A stretch of 64,000 bases of DNA from Sphingomonas oryzagri (GTDB lineage Bacteria; Pseudomonadota; Alphaproteobacteria; Sphingomonadales; Sphingomonadaceae). The translations under genes were made by a program, and so were the position numbers. Location: contig NZ_JARYGZ010000001.1 of NCBI RefSeq assembly GCF_029906645.1, forward strand, positions 987,208 to 1,051,207, in the 5' to 3' direction. Position 1 is the first letter of the stretch, and every line of letters begins with the position of its first letter. Below, one piece after another: positions 26,414 through 35,590 of this stretch. The notes beneath the pieces were generated by a model. The model worked only from the letters and a program-made list of their open reading frames with translations. It did no database searches and had not been told where the DNA came from.

Positions 26414-27703
26414 GTGGGAGGCGTTTTGCTCGACCTTGTGATGCACTGGCCGCTTCGGCTCCAGGCGGATGCCTCGCGCGTCGTGGTCCGCCCGTTTCAT
26501 CTGCCAATCGATTCCAAGAACGGCCAGAAGAGCCGCCCGCGCCGCATCGTCGAGGCTGTGCTCGAGATGGACGAGCAGCAGGCCAAGCGCGAGCTGAGCG
26601 TCGTACTCAAGGATTTCGAGGCGCGCCACTGGCAGACACGCAGCGTGTTCCGCACGCGCTATGCCCAGATGGCGATGGCGCTGCACCTCGACGACGACGA
26701 GATTTCGGACATCAAGCAGCAACTCATCGGCGCCTTCTTCTGCAACGAATACAGCTATGCCGCCGCCGCGATCATGAACCCCTCAATCGTGCGGCACCCC
26801 GATCAGTCCGGCCTGTCGGAAGGCTCGTCGCGGATCATCATGTCCGTGCGCACCGTGGGAGAGGGGCATATCTCCTCCATTGCGTTTCGTGAGGGTATCC
26901 TGTCGCCCGGCACCCGCTTCGAGCTGGCGCCCGAGCCACCTTTCGCCACTGCGGCGGACTCGGCCAAGGAATTGGGTAACGGCGCGATCGAGGTGCACCG
27001 CCATCGCGACTCGACGCTGTCCGGAACCGTCATCTTCCCGCTCACCTCGGCCCAGTCCAAGGGGCTGGAGGATCTGCGCCTCGTCGAATTCACCCACGAC
27101 GACGGCACGGTCGAATGGCTCGGCACCTACACCGCCTACAATGGCGAGAGCATCCGGTCGGAGATGATCCGCACGCGCGATTTCCGCAGCTTCACTCTCG
27201 CCCCGATGTCCGGACCGGCGGCGCGCAACAAGGGCATGGCGCTCTTTCCGCGCAAGATCGGCGGGCAATATGTGATGGTCGGCCGGCAGGATGGGGAGAA
27301 CCTGTTCCTGATCCGCAGCAACAAGCTCGACCACTGGGGCGAGGGCGAGTTGCTGATGACGCCCCGATACCCTTGGGAAATGGTGCAGATCGGCAATTGC
27401 GGATCGCCGATCGAGGTGGACGAGGGCTGGCTGCTGTTGACCCACGGCGTCGGCGCGATGCGCAAATATTCGATCGGCATCGTCCTGCTCGATAAGGATG
27501 ATCCCTCGAAGGTGATCAAGCGCCTGCCGGTGCCGCTGGTCTCGCCGGCGGACGAGGATCGCGAGGGCTATGTGCCCAACGTCGTCTACACTTGCGGCGC
27601 GATGCGGCACGGCGATCTGCTGTTCATGCCCTATGCGGTGGCGGACAGCTCCGTCGGCTTTGCCTTCGTGCCGATCAAGGAACTGATCGACGCGATGGTG
27701 TGA
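26414..27703 (+). CDS. Glycoside hydrolase family 130 protein (beta-mannoside phosphorylase-like)
   Basis: A protein of up to 429 residues with a five-bladed-propeller GH130 pattern, including EYSYAAAAIMNPSIV, SSIAFREG, RKIGGQYVMVGRQDGENLF and GNCGSPIEVDEGWLLLTHGV near the active site. GH130 enzymes phosphorolyse or hydrolyse beta-mannosides, chiefly beta-1,2 or beta-1,4 linkages. The start is uncertain: GTG 26414, TTG 26426 (just after GGGAGG) and ATG 26441 are all in frame, and the conserved part begins near residue 13. It follows the GT4 fusion protein, so the pair may build and recycle one glycan. Confidence 0.86.
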   Translation: MGGVLLDLVMHWPLRLQADASRVVVRPFHLPIDSKNGQKSRPRRIVEAVLEMDEQQAKRELSVVLKDFEARHWQTRSVFRTRYAQMAMALHLDDDEISDIKQQLIGAFFCNEYSYAAAAIMNPSIVRHPDQSGLSEGSSRIIMSVRTVGEGHISSIAFREGILSPGTRFELAPEPPFATAADSAKELGNGAIEVHRHRDSTLSGTVIFPLTSAQSKGLEDLRLVEFTHDDGTVEWLGTYTAYNGESIRSEMIRTRDFRSFTLAPMSGPAARNKGMALFPRKIGGQYVMVGRQDGENLFLIRSNKLDHWGEGELLMTPRYPWEMVQIGNCGSPIEVDEGWLLLTHGVGAMRKYSIGIVLLDKDDPSKVIKRLPVPLVSPADEDREGYVPNVVYTCGAMRHGDLLFMPYAVADSSVGFAFVPIKELIDAMV

Positions 27704-27803
27704 GGCCGCGACGCGCCACCCGACGTTGCTTTTCGGCCCCTGATCGCTAGATAAGCCCGGAAAATCCGAACACTTCGAACCCCTCAGACGAGCGAGTATC
27801 CGC

Positions 27804-29483
27804 ATGGCCGGCCAGTACGCCTATGTCATGAAGAACATGACGAAGACCTTCCCCGGCGCTCCCAAGCCGGTGCTGAGCAACATCAACCTGCAATTCTACC
27901 ACGGCGCCAAGATCGGCATCGTCGGCCCCAACGGTGCCGGCAAGTCGACGCTCATCAAGATCATGGCCGGCATCGATACCGAATTTTCGGGCGAAGCGTG
28001 GCCGGGCGAGAACGTAACGGTCGGCTATCTAGCGCAGGAGCCGCAGCTCGATCCCAACAAGACGGTGCTGGAGAACGTCAAGGACGGCGCCCGCGACGTC
28101 GCCGACATGCTCGATCGCTTCAACGCCATCTCGGCCGAGATGGGCGATCCCAAGGACGACACCGACTTCGACAAGCTGATGGAGGAGATGGGCGTCCTTC
28201 AGGAGAAGATCGACGCGGTCGACGGCTGGACGCTCGACAACCAGCTCGAGATCGCGATGGAGGCGCTGCGCTGCCCACCGTCCGACTGGTCGGTGGAAAG
28301 CCTTTCCGGCGGTGAGAAGCGCCGCATCGCGCTCACCCGCCTGCTGATCCAGAAGCCCTCGATCCTGCTGCTCGATGAGCCGACCAACCACCTCGACGCC
28401 GAGAGCGTCCAGTGGCTGGAAAACCACCTCAAGGAATATGCCGGCGCGGTGCTGATGATCACCCACGACCGCTATTTCCTCGATAACGTTGTCGACTGGA
28501 TCCTCGAGCTCGATCGCGGAAAGTATTTCCCCTACGAAGGCAATTATTCGACCTACCTCGACAAAAAGGCCAAGCGCCTCGAGCAGGAGGATCGGGAGGA
28601 GAGCGGCCGCCAGACGGCGATCCGCAACGAGCTGGAGTGGATCCGGCAGGGGCCGAAGGGCCGCCAGACCAAGTCCAAGGCGCGTATCGCCAAGTTCGAC
28701 CAGCTGGTCGAGGCGCAGAAGGATCGCGCACCCGGCAAGGCCCAGATCGTCATCCAGGTGCCCGAGCGCCTCGGCGGCAAGGTCATCAACGTCGAGGGCA
28801 TCTCGAAGAGCTTCGGCGACAAGAAGCTGTTCGAGAACCTGTCCTTCATGCTGCCAGCCGGCGGCATCGTCGGCGTGATCGGGCCGAACGGCGCGGGTAA
28901 GTCCACGCTCTTCAAGCTGATCACCGGGCAGGAGAAGCCCGACAGCGGCACGATCGAGATGGGCTCCACCGTCCACCTCGGCTATGTCGACCAGAGCCGC
29001 GACGATCTCGATCCCAAGCACAATGTCTGGGAGGAGGTTTCGGACGGACTCGATTATGTGAAGGTCAACGGCCACGACATGTCGACGCGCGCCTATGTCG
29101 GCGCGTTCAACTTCAAGGGGCAGGACCAGCAGAAGAATGTCGGCAAGCTCTCGGGCGGTGAGCGCAATCGCGTTCACATGGCCAAGATGCTGAAGCGTGG
29201 CGGCAACGTGCTGCTGCTCGACGAGCCGACCAACGACCTCGACGTCGAGACGCTGGGCGCGCTGGAAGAGGCGATCGAGAATTTCGCGGGCTGCGCCGTG
29301 GTGATCAGCCACGATCGCTTCTTCCTCGATCGCCTCGCCACGCACATCCTCGCCTTCGAGGGCGACGGCCATGTCGAATGGTTCGAGGGCAACTTCGAAT
29401 CCTACGAGGAAGACAAGCGTCGCCGTCTGGGCGATGCAGCCGATCGGCCGGGCGCGGGCGCGTATAAGAAGCTCACGCGCTGA
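27804..29483 (+). CDS. ettA: Energy-dependent translational throttle protein EttA (ABC-F)
   Basis: A cytoplasmic ABC-F ATPase that binds the ribosomal E site and gates the first elongation cycle according to energy state. The protein has 559 residues with two nucleotide-binding domains. Walker A GPNGAGKST is at 41-49 and again at 360-368. The signature motifs are LSGGEKRR and LSGGERNR, and both DEPTNHLD and DEPTNDLD are present. The P-site tRNA interaction motif lies between the domains. Near full-length agreement with the EttA subfamily (start GQYAYVMKNM, end YKKLTR). The next gene starts at its stop codon. Confidence 0.96.
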   Translation: MAGQYAYVMKNMTKTFPGAPKPVLSNINLQFYHGAKIGIVGPNGAGKSTLIKIMAGIDTEFSGEAWPGENVTVGYLAQEPQLDPNKTVLENVKDGARDVADMLDRFNAISAEMGDPKDDTDFDKLMEEMGVLQEKIDAVDGWTLDNQLEIAMEALRCPPSDWSVESLSGGEKRRIALTRLLIQKPSILLLDEPTNHLDAESVQWLENHLKEYAGAVLMITHDRYFLDNVVDWILELDRGKYFPYEGNYSTYLDKKAKRLEQEDREESGRQTAIRNELEWIRQGPKGRQTKSKARIAKFDQLVEAQKDRAPGKAQIVIQVPERLGGKVINVEGISKSFGDKKLFENLSFMLPAGGIVGVIGPNGAGKSTLFKLITGQEKPDSGTIEMGSTVHLGYVDQSRDDLDPKHNVWEEVSDGLDYVKVNGHDMSTRAYVGAFNFKGQDQQKNVGKLSGGERNRVHMAKMLKRGGNVLLLDEPTNDLDVETLGALEEAIENFAGCAVVISHDRFFLDRLATHILAFEGDGHVEWFEGNFESYEEDKRRRLGDAADRPGAGAYKKLTR

Positions 29484-30328
29484 TGCGCCGCGCTCTCCTG
29501 TTGCTCGCGAGCCTCTGGGTGCTCGCGGCAGCGGGAGAGCCGGCTCCTCTCTCTCCGCAGGCATTCCGCGATCGCTTTGCGGCAGCGGTCGCTACGGCAA
29601 CGGGCCATGCGACCAAGCCGATCGACGACTATACGTTCGATGCGAAAAGCTCCGACGGCAGCGACATCACGATCAACACCGACAACGCCTACGCCGCGTA
29701 TCGGGCAGACCCGGCTCAACTCGATGCGATCATCGGTCGTTATACGCGAACTCTGGCGGGCACTGAGGACGCGGAGCACGACGCGACCGATCAGCTGATC
29801 GTGATCGTGCGCCCGTCGGATTATCTGGCGCGAAACCTGCCATCGGGATCGCAAACGGGGGGCTTCGTCGCGCCCCGGCCCATGGCTGGAGATCTCTCCT
29901 ATTTTCTCGCGGTGGATTCACCGGAAAGTATTCGCACGGCCGGCAAGAGCGACCTCGCCCGATGGCATATCGACGAGGCGACGGCATGGAAGATCGCAAT
30001 CGGAAATCTCGGCGCGCGGGTTGGCTCGATTTCGGTCCTGCATCTCGGCGCAGATGATGGCGCGAATGGCATTGGTGCGGCCAGTGGTCTCGCGCCCAGC
30101 ATCCTCGCGGACCCGACCTATTGCGCGAAGGATTCTCCAGCAGGCGCGAACGGCGAAATCATACTGCTGTACGCCAAGGACTTCTTCCTGTTCACGATCC
30201 CCGCCGACAAGGCGATGACCAGCAGGTTCTGGACATCCGTCAAGGCTGAGATCGGCGCGGGCCGATCATTGTCGTCCACGCCACTGGCGTGCCGGGACGG
30301 GCGCTGGCAAGCCGTTCCCATACCCTGA
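29483..30328 (+). CDS. Exported DUF1444-like protein
   Basis: A 281-residue protein starting at the ATG that overlaps the ettA stop by one base (TGATG). Residues 1-18 form a signal peptide. The body resembles the DUF1444/YtpQ family: LIVIVRPSDYL, LSYFLAVDSPESIRTAGKSDL and the DEATAWKIAIGNL segment in the expected order. Most DUF1444 proteins are cytoplasmic, so an exported version is unusual. Function is unknown. The stop codon lies inside the stem of a strong terminator hairpin. Confidence 0.7.
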   Translation: MRRALLLLASLWVLAAAGEPAPLSPQAFRDRFAAAVATATGHATKPIDDYTFDAKSSDGSDITINTDNAYAAYRADPAQLDAIIGRYTRTLAGTEDAEHDATDQLIVIVRPSDYLARNLPSGSQTGGFVAPRPMAGDLSYFLAVDSPESIRTAGKSDLARWHIDEATAWKIAIGNLGARVGSISVLHLGADDGANGIGAASGLAPSILADPTYCAKDSPAGANGEIILLYAKDFFLFTIPADKAMTSRFWTSVKAEIGAGRSLSSTPLACRDGRWQAVPIP

Positions 30329-30351
30329 CCGCGCCCGAAGGGGCGCGGTCA
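30326..30351. terminator. Bidirectional hairpin terminator
   Basis: A perfect 11-bp stem TGACCGCGCCC / GGGCGCGGTCA with a GAAG tetraloop. It includes the TGA stop of the DUF1444-like gene and ends 10 bases from the stop of the convergent secreted-protein gene. No T tract follows on either side, but the stem is very stable. Confidence 0.65.
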
Positions 30352-30360
30352 GCGGCGACA

Positions 30361-30810
30361 TCAATAATAATCGGCTGGATCGGGCGCGGGCGAATTGCAG
30401 GCCCGGTTGCTGCCGTGACGGCAGGCATAATCCTGCACGCGCCACGCTTCCATGGCGTCGGCATAGGCGCGCTTCTGGTGGGCATAGTGGACATCCTGGC
30501 GGGCGACCTGACGGCCGTGCGCCTGCATCGCCTGATCGTAGGCGGCGAGATCCTGCTGATACTGCGCCTGGCTGGCGGCGTTCTGGGCATGGACCGACTG
30601 GATGCTGTTCTGCACGCTGCCGTTGGCCATGGTCGTGCCGGGATCGACGCCCGGCGCGACCTGACCCGGCGGCACCGTAACCGATGCGGCGGCCGAGCCG
30701 TCGTTAGCAGGCTGATGCGGGTCGCTCTGCGCCAACGCGGCGGGATTGATGCTCGCCGTCAGCGCAGCGAAGGCTCCGGCCGCCAGCAGGGCAAAAGGAA
30801 CGCGGGTCAT
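30361..30810 (-). CDS. Small secreted Gln/Ala-rich protein
   Basis: A 149-residue protein with a signal peptide (residues 1-27, ending ALAQ). The mature part is a Pro/Val/Gly-rich stretch followed by a helical Gln/Ala/Tyr/His-rich region (SQAQYQQDLAAYDQAMQAHG) and a short C-terminal piece with two Cys. I do not recognise the family. The helical Q/A/Y pattern is common among short periplasmic hypothetical proteins of this group. Only this frame has the signal peptide and it ends at a terminator, which supports a real gene. Confidence 0.65.
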   Translation of the reverse strand: MTRVPFALLAAGAFAALTASINPAALAQSDPHQPANDGSAAASVTVPPGQVAPGVDPGTTMANGSVQNSIQSVHAQNAASQAQYQQDLAAYDQAMQAHGRQVARQDVHYAHQKRAYADAMEAWRVQDYACRHGSNRACNSPAPDPADYY

Positions 30811-30886
30811 CCATGGTCTCCCTCAAGCACTCGCCCCCCATGTTGATGATGGGGCGCAAACGGCCGGAGGTCGGCAGCGGTTCCGA

Positions 30887-32404
30887 TCAGCGTCGAACCT
30901 GCCACGCGCGCGGCCAGCACCGCCCGTCGTCGATCGGCGAGACGAGCACGGGCGGGATGGCGGGGAGCATCCAGCCCGGAACGCGCGTGGCGTCGGCGAA
31001 ATAATTCTCCTTGCCGTTCTGCGGGAAGGCGATGTCGGTGCCGCTCCACAGGTCGCAGCTTGTCTGCGGTGCGGGGCGGTTGATGACCGCGCGAATTACC
31101 TCGCGCAGCGGCGTCATCGCGCCGACCATCAGCATTCCCGCCAGACAGATGGCGGCTCCGCACCGCACGCCGGCAAGGATATCGGCGGACAGCACGGCCA
31201 GGATCAGCAGCGCGGGGATCGATGCCCGCATCTCAAGGTCCACACCCGCGCCGATATGCGCGAAGGGCAGGAGAAGCAGGCTCATCGTCGCGAGGGCGAA
31301 GGTCGCTGGACCGAACCTGCCGCCGCGCTGCGCCAGCCAGATGATGGCGACGAAGGGGATCACTTCCAGCATTTCGAACAGGCAGTAGATGGCGGTCGGG
31401 AGGGTCTCGAAATACAGGCCGAGCTTCGCGGGATCGACTTGCATGTACCGGATTGGCGCGGCGGCCAGCAGACAGGCGACGGCAGGGATGGCGATGTCTA
31501 CGCGCTTCAGCCGCAGACCGGCCAGTGTCTCGACGCCGGCCAGCGCGACGAAGGGCAGCATCCCGATTTCGGCGAGAGGCGACCACAACATGCCCAGCGG
31601 CACGCTGGCGAGCAGTGGGAAGAGTGGCGCTTTGCCACTCCGCCACAGGAGGAAAAGGAGGCTGCCCAACCACCCGGCGAGCGCATGATGCGGCACCCAG
31701 AAGGCCAGCGTCACGGTGGAGGAATATTGCAGGCCCGCCCAGTCATCGATGTGATGATCCAGCGGCCAGAGCGTCGAAGGATCGGTGAGCAACTCGCCGA
31801 TCGTGTCCAGCCCGCTGAACAGGACAAACACGACGAGCGCGATCGTCCGTCCGCGCGTCGTATCGAACAGAAGCGATCCCAGCGCCAGCAGCGCGCCGCC
31901 GATCAGCCCGTTCTGTACCAGCATCGCCCATTCGGCGACAGTCACCCCGCCGATCTTCCCGAACAGCGCGGGCGCCAGATACATGCCGAGCGGCGCGCGC
32001 ATCAGCTGCGGGTCGCCATGTCCGCCGTAGAGGAAGGGCCACGGCCAGCGGACCATGTCCTGCAGCACCGCGTCGCGAACCAGCCAGTCGGTATTGGCGA
32101 AAAACAGCCGACCCTGCCCGCCGAGCAGCATCATGGCCAGCCCGACCGCCATGCAGATCAGCAGGCGCCGGACAGGGATAGTCGCATCGAACCGGATGCG
32201 CGCCGTCATGCCGGCGATCAGCGCGGTCGCACCGATGCCCACGATCCAGACCAGTGCCGGGGTCAGGCCGAGGAAACGGAGCAGCAGCAGATTATCGAGC
32301 GCGAACAGCCCGAGCAGCCCCGCGACCAGCCATGCGGGGTCGATGCCGTGGCGGGCGTCAGCGGCGGGGGCGGGCGAAGATGTCTCCATCATGGTCCCCG
32401 CCAT
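30887..32404 (-). CDS. Polytopic membrane protein of unknown function
   Basis: A 505-residue protein with about ten to twelve strongly hydrophobic segments (for example [47 protein letters not shown] and LFFLLWRSG-like stretches). Long loops hold [21 protein letters not shown] and [18 protein letters not shown]. The arrangement, with an acidic and aromatic first periplasmic loop and a soluble C-terminal tail, is reminiscent of GT-C-fold glycosyltransferases or polymerases, but I see no defining motif. The start may be the first or one of the next in-frame ATGs (MAGTMM). It is 35 bases downstream of the carbonic anhydrase gene and may share its transcript. Confidence 0.75.
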   Translation of the reverse strand: MAGTMMETSSPAPAADARHGIDPAWLVAGLLGLFALDNLLLLRFLGLTPALVWIVGIGATALIAGMTARIRFDATIPVRRLLICMAVGLAMMLLGGQGRLFFANTDWLVRDAVLQDMVRWPWPFLYGGHGDPQLMRAPLGMYLAPALFGKIGGVTVAEWAMLVQNGLIGGALLALGSLLFDTTRGRTIALVVFVLFSGLDTIGELLTDPSTLWPLDHHIDDWAGLQYSSTVTLAFWVPHHALAGWLGSLLFLLWRSGKAPLFPLLASVPLGMLWSPLAEIGMLPFVALAGVETLAGLRLKRVDIAIPAVACLLAAAPIRYMQVDPAKLGLYFETLPTAIYCLFEMLEVIPFVAIIWLAQRGGRFGPATFALATMSLLLLPFAHIGAGVDLEMRASIPALLILAVLSADILAGVRCGAAICLAGMLMVGAMTPLREVIRAVINRPAPQTSCDLWSGTDIAFPQNGKENYFADATRVPGWMLPAIPPVLVSPIDDGRCWPRAWQVRR

Positions 32405-32439
32405 GGCCCATCGACCGTATATTTATCGTAATCGCGCCG

Positions 32440-33072
32440 TCAGGCCGGCTTGAATGCCCCGCCGGTCTCGTCGAGCAGCTGGAGCTGGCCCTCGCGGATG
32501 CCGAACCATGCGCCGCGCAGCGTCAGCGTGCCTGCCGCCTCGGCCGCCGTGACGAAAGGGAAGGTGCGCAGGTTGGCGAGACTGACCTTCACCGCCTCGC
32601 GCTCCATGATGCGCTGGGCGTCGTCGCCTTCGCCATGATGCGCGACGACGTGCGCGCGCGCCTCGTCCAGCATATCGACCCAGTGACCGACGAAGCCGCC
32701 TTCCCCCGGCGCCTTGCCCGCGAATGCCTGGGTCAGCGCCGCCTTGCAGCCGCCGCAGAATTCGTGGCCGAGCACGATGATCTCTGGCACCTTGAGCTGG
32801 GTCACGGCGAATTCCAGCGCGGCGGAGACGCCGTGGCGGCTCGCGTCGGGCTCGTAGGGCGGCACGAGGTTGGCGACGTTGCGGACGACGAAGATCGTAC
32901 CGGGCGCCACATCGAAGATCTGCGCCGGGTCCACCCGACTGTCCGAACAGGCGATGACGAGCGTGTCGGGCGACTGTCCTTCGGCCAGATCGGACCAGCG
33001 ATCGCGCTGCGCCTTCCAGCCGTCGTTGCGGAAGCGGCGATAGCCGGCGAGGAGATCATCGAAGCTGGACAT
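32440..33072 (-). CDS. Beta-class carbonic anhydrase
   Basis: Interconverts CO2 and bicarbonate. The ATG at 33072 gives 210 residues; the open frame beyond it is the antisense of lipA. The zinc ligands are C42, H103 and C106, with the catalytic dyad D44/R46 (ACSDSRVDP and LGHEFCGGC). This is a standard beta-CA of the CynT/Can type and has no signal peptide, so it is cytoplasmic. It is divergent from lipA, with 66 bases between the starts. Confidence 0.95.
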   Translation of the reverse strand: MSSFDDLLAGYRRFRNDGWKAQRDRWSDLAEGQSPDTLVIACSDSRVDPAQIFDVAPGTIFVVRNVANLVPPYEPDASRHGVSAALEFAVTQLKVPEIIVLGHEFCGGCKAALTQAFAGKAPGEGGFVGHWVDMLDEARAHVVAHHGEGDDAQRIMEREAVKVSLANLRTFPFVTAAEAAGTLTLRGAWFGIREGQLQLLDETGGAFKPA

Positions 33073-33138
33073 GGCCGTTTGACTAGGAGTGCGCGGCGGG
33101 GCTGGCAAGACCGCCCCGCAATCGCTATCTGCGCGGAC

Positions 33139-34065
33139 ATGACCGAACCGTTGCAGGAAGCCCGCCCGCCCCGCATCCGCAAGCCGGACTGGATCCGGGT
33201 GAAAGCGCCCACCTCCGTGGGCTTTTCGGAGACGAAGGCGCTGATGCGCCGGCTCAATCTCGCCACCGTGTGCGAAGAGGCCGCCTGCCCGAACATCGGC
33301 GAGTGCTGGACCAAGAAGCACGCGACGGTGATGATCCTGGGCGACACCTGCACGCGGGCCTGTGCCTTCTGCAACGTGAAGACCGGCATGCCCCGCGCGG
33401 TCGATCCGTTCGAGCCGCAGCACACCGCCGATGCCGCCGCCGAACTGGGCCTGGAACATATCGTCATCACCTCGGTCGATCGCGACGACCTGCCGGACGG
33501 CGGCGCCTCGCAGTTCGTCAAGGTGATCGAGGCGCTGCGCCGCACGACGCCCAGCACCACGATCGAGATTCTCACCCCTGATTTCCGCAACAAGGCTGAG
33601 AGTGCGGTCGAGAAGATCGTCGCGGCGCGGCCCGACGTCTACAATCACAATCTCGAGACGGTGCCGAGGCTCTATCCGACGATCCGGCCCGGTGCGCGCT
33701 ATTATGCCTCGCTGCGCCTGCTGGAGAGCGTGAAGAAGCACGATCCGTCGATCTTCACCAAGTCCGGCCTGATGACGGGCCTGGGTGAGCAGCGGCTGGA
33801 GGTCCATCAGGTGATGGACGACATGCGCTCCGCCGACATCGATTTCCTGACGATGGGCCAGTATCTTCAGCCCACCCCGCGCCACGCCAAGGTGGAGGAG
33901 TTCACCACGCCGCAGGCCTTCAGCGCCTATGCGGCGATTGCGCGCGCCAAGGGCTTCCTGCTGGTCGCCGCCTCGCCGCTGACGCGTTCGAGCTACCATG
34001 CCGGCGATGATTTCGCGAAGCTGCGCGAGGCGCGTGAGGCGAAGCTGGGGAAGGTGCGGGCCTGA
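33139..34065 (+). CDS. lipA: Lipoyl synthase
   Basis: A radical-SAM enzyme that inserts two sulfurs into protein-bound octanoyl groups to make lipoyl cofactors. The ATG at 33139 gives 308 residues. The auxiliary iron-sulfur cluster ligands are C45, C50 and C56 ([12 protein letters not shown]). The radical SAM cluster ligands are C71, C75 and C78 (CTRACAFC). The C-terminal RSSY motif, whose serine ligates the auxiliary cluster, is present. Followed 24 bases later by the Coq10/RatA-like gene, a common pairing in alphaproteobacteria. Confidence 0.97.
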   Translation: MTEPLQEARPPRIRKPDWIRVKAPTSVGFSETKALMRRLNLATVCEEAACPNIGECWTKKHATVMILGDTCTRACAFCNVKTGMPRAVDPFEPQHTADAAAELGLEHIVITSVDRDDLPDGGASQFVKVIEALRRTTPSTTIEILTPDFRNKAESAVEKIVAARPDVYNHNLETVPRLYPTIRPGARYYASLRLLESVKKHDPSIFTKSGLMTGLGEQRLEVHQVMDDMRSADIDFLTMGQYLQPTPRHAKVEEFTTPQAFSAYAAIARAKGFLLVAASPLTRSSYHAGDDFAKLREAREAKLGKVRA

Positions 34066-34089
34066 CCCGGCCACTCCGTTAGACGATCA

Positions 34090-34536
34090 ATGCCCAAGCA
34101 CACCGAAACTCGCCACTTGCCCTATAGCCCCGATCAGATGTTCGATCTGGTCGCGGACGTGGCGCGCTATGGCGAGTTCCTGCCGTGGGTCGCGGCGGTG
34201 CGCGTCCGGTCGGACAGCGAGACCGAGATGGTCGCGGATCTCGTCGTCGGCTTCAAGAGCCTGTCGGAGCGCTTCACCTCGAAGGTGACGAAGGAGCGCG
34301 CGAGCCGGATCCATGTCGAGTATATCGACGGCCCGCTCGCCTATCTCCACAACGAATGGGGATTCCGGCCGGACGGGCAGGGGGGCACCCACGTCGACTT
34401 CATGGTCGACTTCGCGTTCAAGTCCCGTATCTTCGAGATGCTGGCGGGCCAGGTCTTCGACAAGGCCCTGCGCAAGATGATCGGCGCGTTCGAAACCCGC
34501 GCCGCCCAGCTTTACGGGGCCGGGGTCGGCGCCTGA
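34090..34536 (+). CDS. Coq10/RatA-type START domain protein
   Basis: A 148-residue START-like protein of the polyketide_cyc2/COQ10 family. The N-terminal segment LPYSPDQMFDLVADVARYGEFLPW is characteristic, followed by FKSLSERFTSKV and VDFAFKSRIFEMLAGQVF. Members are annotated either as ubiquinone-binding Coq10 homologs or as RatA ribosome-association toxins. In alphaproteobacteria the Coq10 role is more likely, but the sequence cannot settle it. Its 3' end overlaps the convergent cinA gene by 25 bases. Confidence 0.88.
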   Translation: MPKHTETRHLPYSPDQMFDLVADVARYGEFLPWVAAVRVRSDSETEMVADLVVGFKSLSERFTSKVTKERASRIHVEYIDGPLAYLHNEWGFRPDGQGGTHVDFMVDFAFKSRIFEMLAGQVFDKALRKMIGAFETRAAQLYGAGVGA

Positions 34537-35072
34537 GGCGTCAGCGCCTCGCCCACGCCGGGCGGGGGCGAGGGGAGCAGCAGTTCCAGCGCGCACAAGG
34601 CGGCCTGCAGCCGGATCGCGGCGCGGCCGAGATCGCCGAACTCGCGACGATCCGCCACGACGTCGTCCGGATCGCCCGAACGCGACGCGCGCGCGAACAC
34701 CACGGTGCCCACCGGCTTCTTCTCCGAACCGCCGCCGGGGCCTGCGATGCCGGTGATCGCCACGCCGATATCGGCGTTGGTCTTCTGGATCGCGCCCTGC
34801 GCCATCGCCCAGGCGGTCGCCACCGAGACCGCGCCGAACGTCTCCAGCACGTCGGATGCGACGCCCAGCATGTTCATCTTGGCGTCGTTGGCATAGGTGA
34901 CGAGGCCCGCCTCGAACACGTCCGAACAGCCGGCGATCTCGGTCAGCGCGGCGGAGACGAGGCCGCCGGTGCAGCTTTCGGCCACCGCGATGCGCAGGCC
35001 CGCCGCGCGGTTCTCCTCGATCACGCGGCGCGCCGCCTCGATCAGTTGCGAAGGAAGATTGGAATCGGTCAT
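34512..35072 (-). CDS. CinA C-terminal domain protein (nicotinamide-nucleotide amidase, PncC)
   Basis: A 186-residue stand-alone CinA C-terminal domain, which hydrolyses NMN to NaMN and ammonia in pyridine nucleotide salvage. AESCTGGLVSAALTEIAGCS holds the catalytic serine region, and VAITGIAGPGGGSEKKPVGTV is the second signature. The N-terminal MoCF-like domain of full CinA is absent, as usual in alphaproteobacteria. The ATG at 35072 overlaps the stop of the upstream gene (ATGA). Confidence 0.93.
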   Translation of the reverse strand: MTDSNLPSQLIEAARRVIEENRAAGLRIAVAESCTGGLVSAALTEIAGCSDVFEAGLVTYANDAKMNMLGVASDVLETFGAVSVATAWAMAQGAIQKTNADIGVAITGIAGPGGGSEKKPVGTVVFARASRSGDPDDVVADRREFGDLGRAAIRLQAALCALELLLPSPPPGVGEALTPQAPTPAP

Positions 35073-35590
35073 GGTTCGGCCCCTTCGCCCTTCGGCGGGC
35101 AGACCGCAAGCCCCTTCACGCGGCCCGGCCCGGCCAGCTCCAACGCCAGCAGGATCGCCTCGGTCATCCCGTCGGCCCTGAGATTCCCGGCCAGTTCGAC
35201 CATCGAATCGATATTCTCGCAGTCCTTCAGCGGGACATGATCCTCGATCTGCTGATCGACGAACTGCCTGGCGAGGCCGGTGATCGTGTCGTCGGAGGCG
35301 AAACCAGCGAGGTTCTGGCCGGTCGCCTCCTGAATAGCTTGCCGCGCCGCCGCCGGATCGACCGGCGCCTCGGCGCGATAGCGGTTGGCGAGGCCGACAC
35401 CCTCGTTCGGCAGGAAGGCGTCGCGCGGCAAAGCGGGCTTGCAACGCGTCGCAAGCGCCTCGACCGCATCCGGCAGCGCGAGGCGGATCAGCGTGCGCAT
35501 GTCGTGATGCGGGATGCAGACCGGGCGCTCCGCCTGAACCTGCCCGGCGATCAGGGCGGTGGCGGCGATCGGAAGGGCGAGTCGTTTCAT
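35069..35590 (-). CDS. Small exported protein in the ispDF-cinA operon
   Basis: A 173-residue protein with a signal peptide (residues 1-20, ending VQA). The mature chain is mostly helical, with Cys residues near positions 25 and 49 and at the C-terminus (CPP). I do not recognise a family. It overlaps ispDF upstream and cinA downstream by 4 bases each, so it is translated as part of this operon. Confidence 0.72.
   Translation of the reverse strand: MKRLALPIAATALIAGQVQAERPVCIPHHDMRTLIRLALPDAVEALATRCKPALPRDAFLPNEGVGLANRYRAEAPVDPAAARQAIQEATGQNLAGFASDDTITGLARQFVDQQIEDHVPLKDCENIDSMVELAGNLRADGMTEAILLALELAGPGRVKGLAVCPPKGEGAEP

Noticed and set aside
24116-26722. 868-codon open frame antisense to the glycosyltransferase
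   Set aside because: Low-complexity Arg/His/Asp-rich translation with no recognisable domain; the sense strand encodes a clear GT4 protein.
34090-34536. RatA half of a RatA-RatB toxin-antitoxin pair
   Set aside because: No ratB-like gene follows; the next gene is convergent cinA. A Coq10-type START protein beside lipA is the simpler reading.
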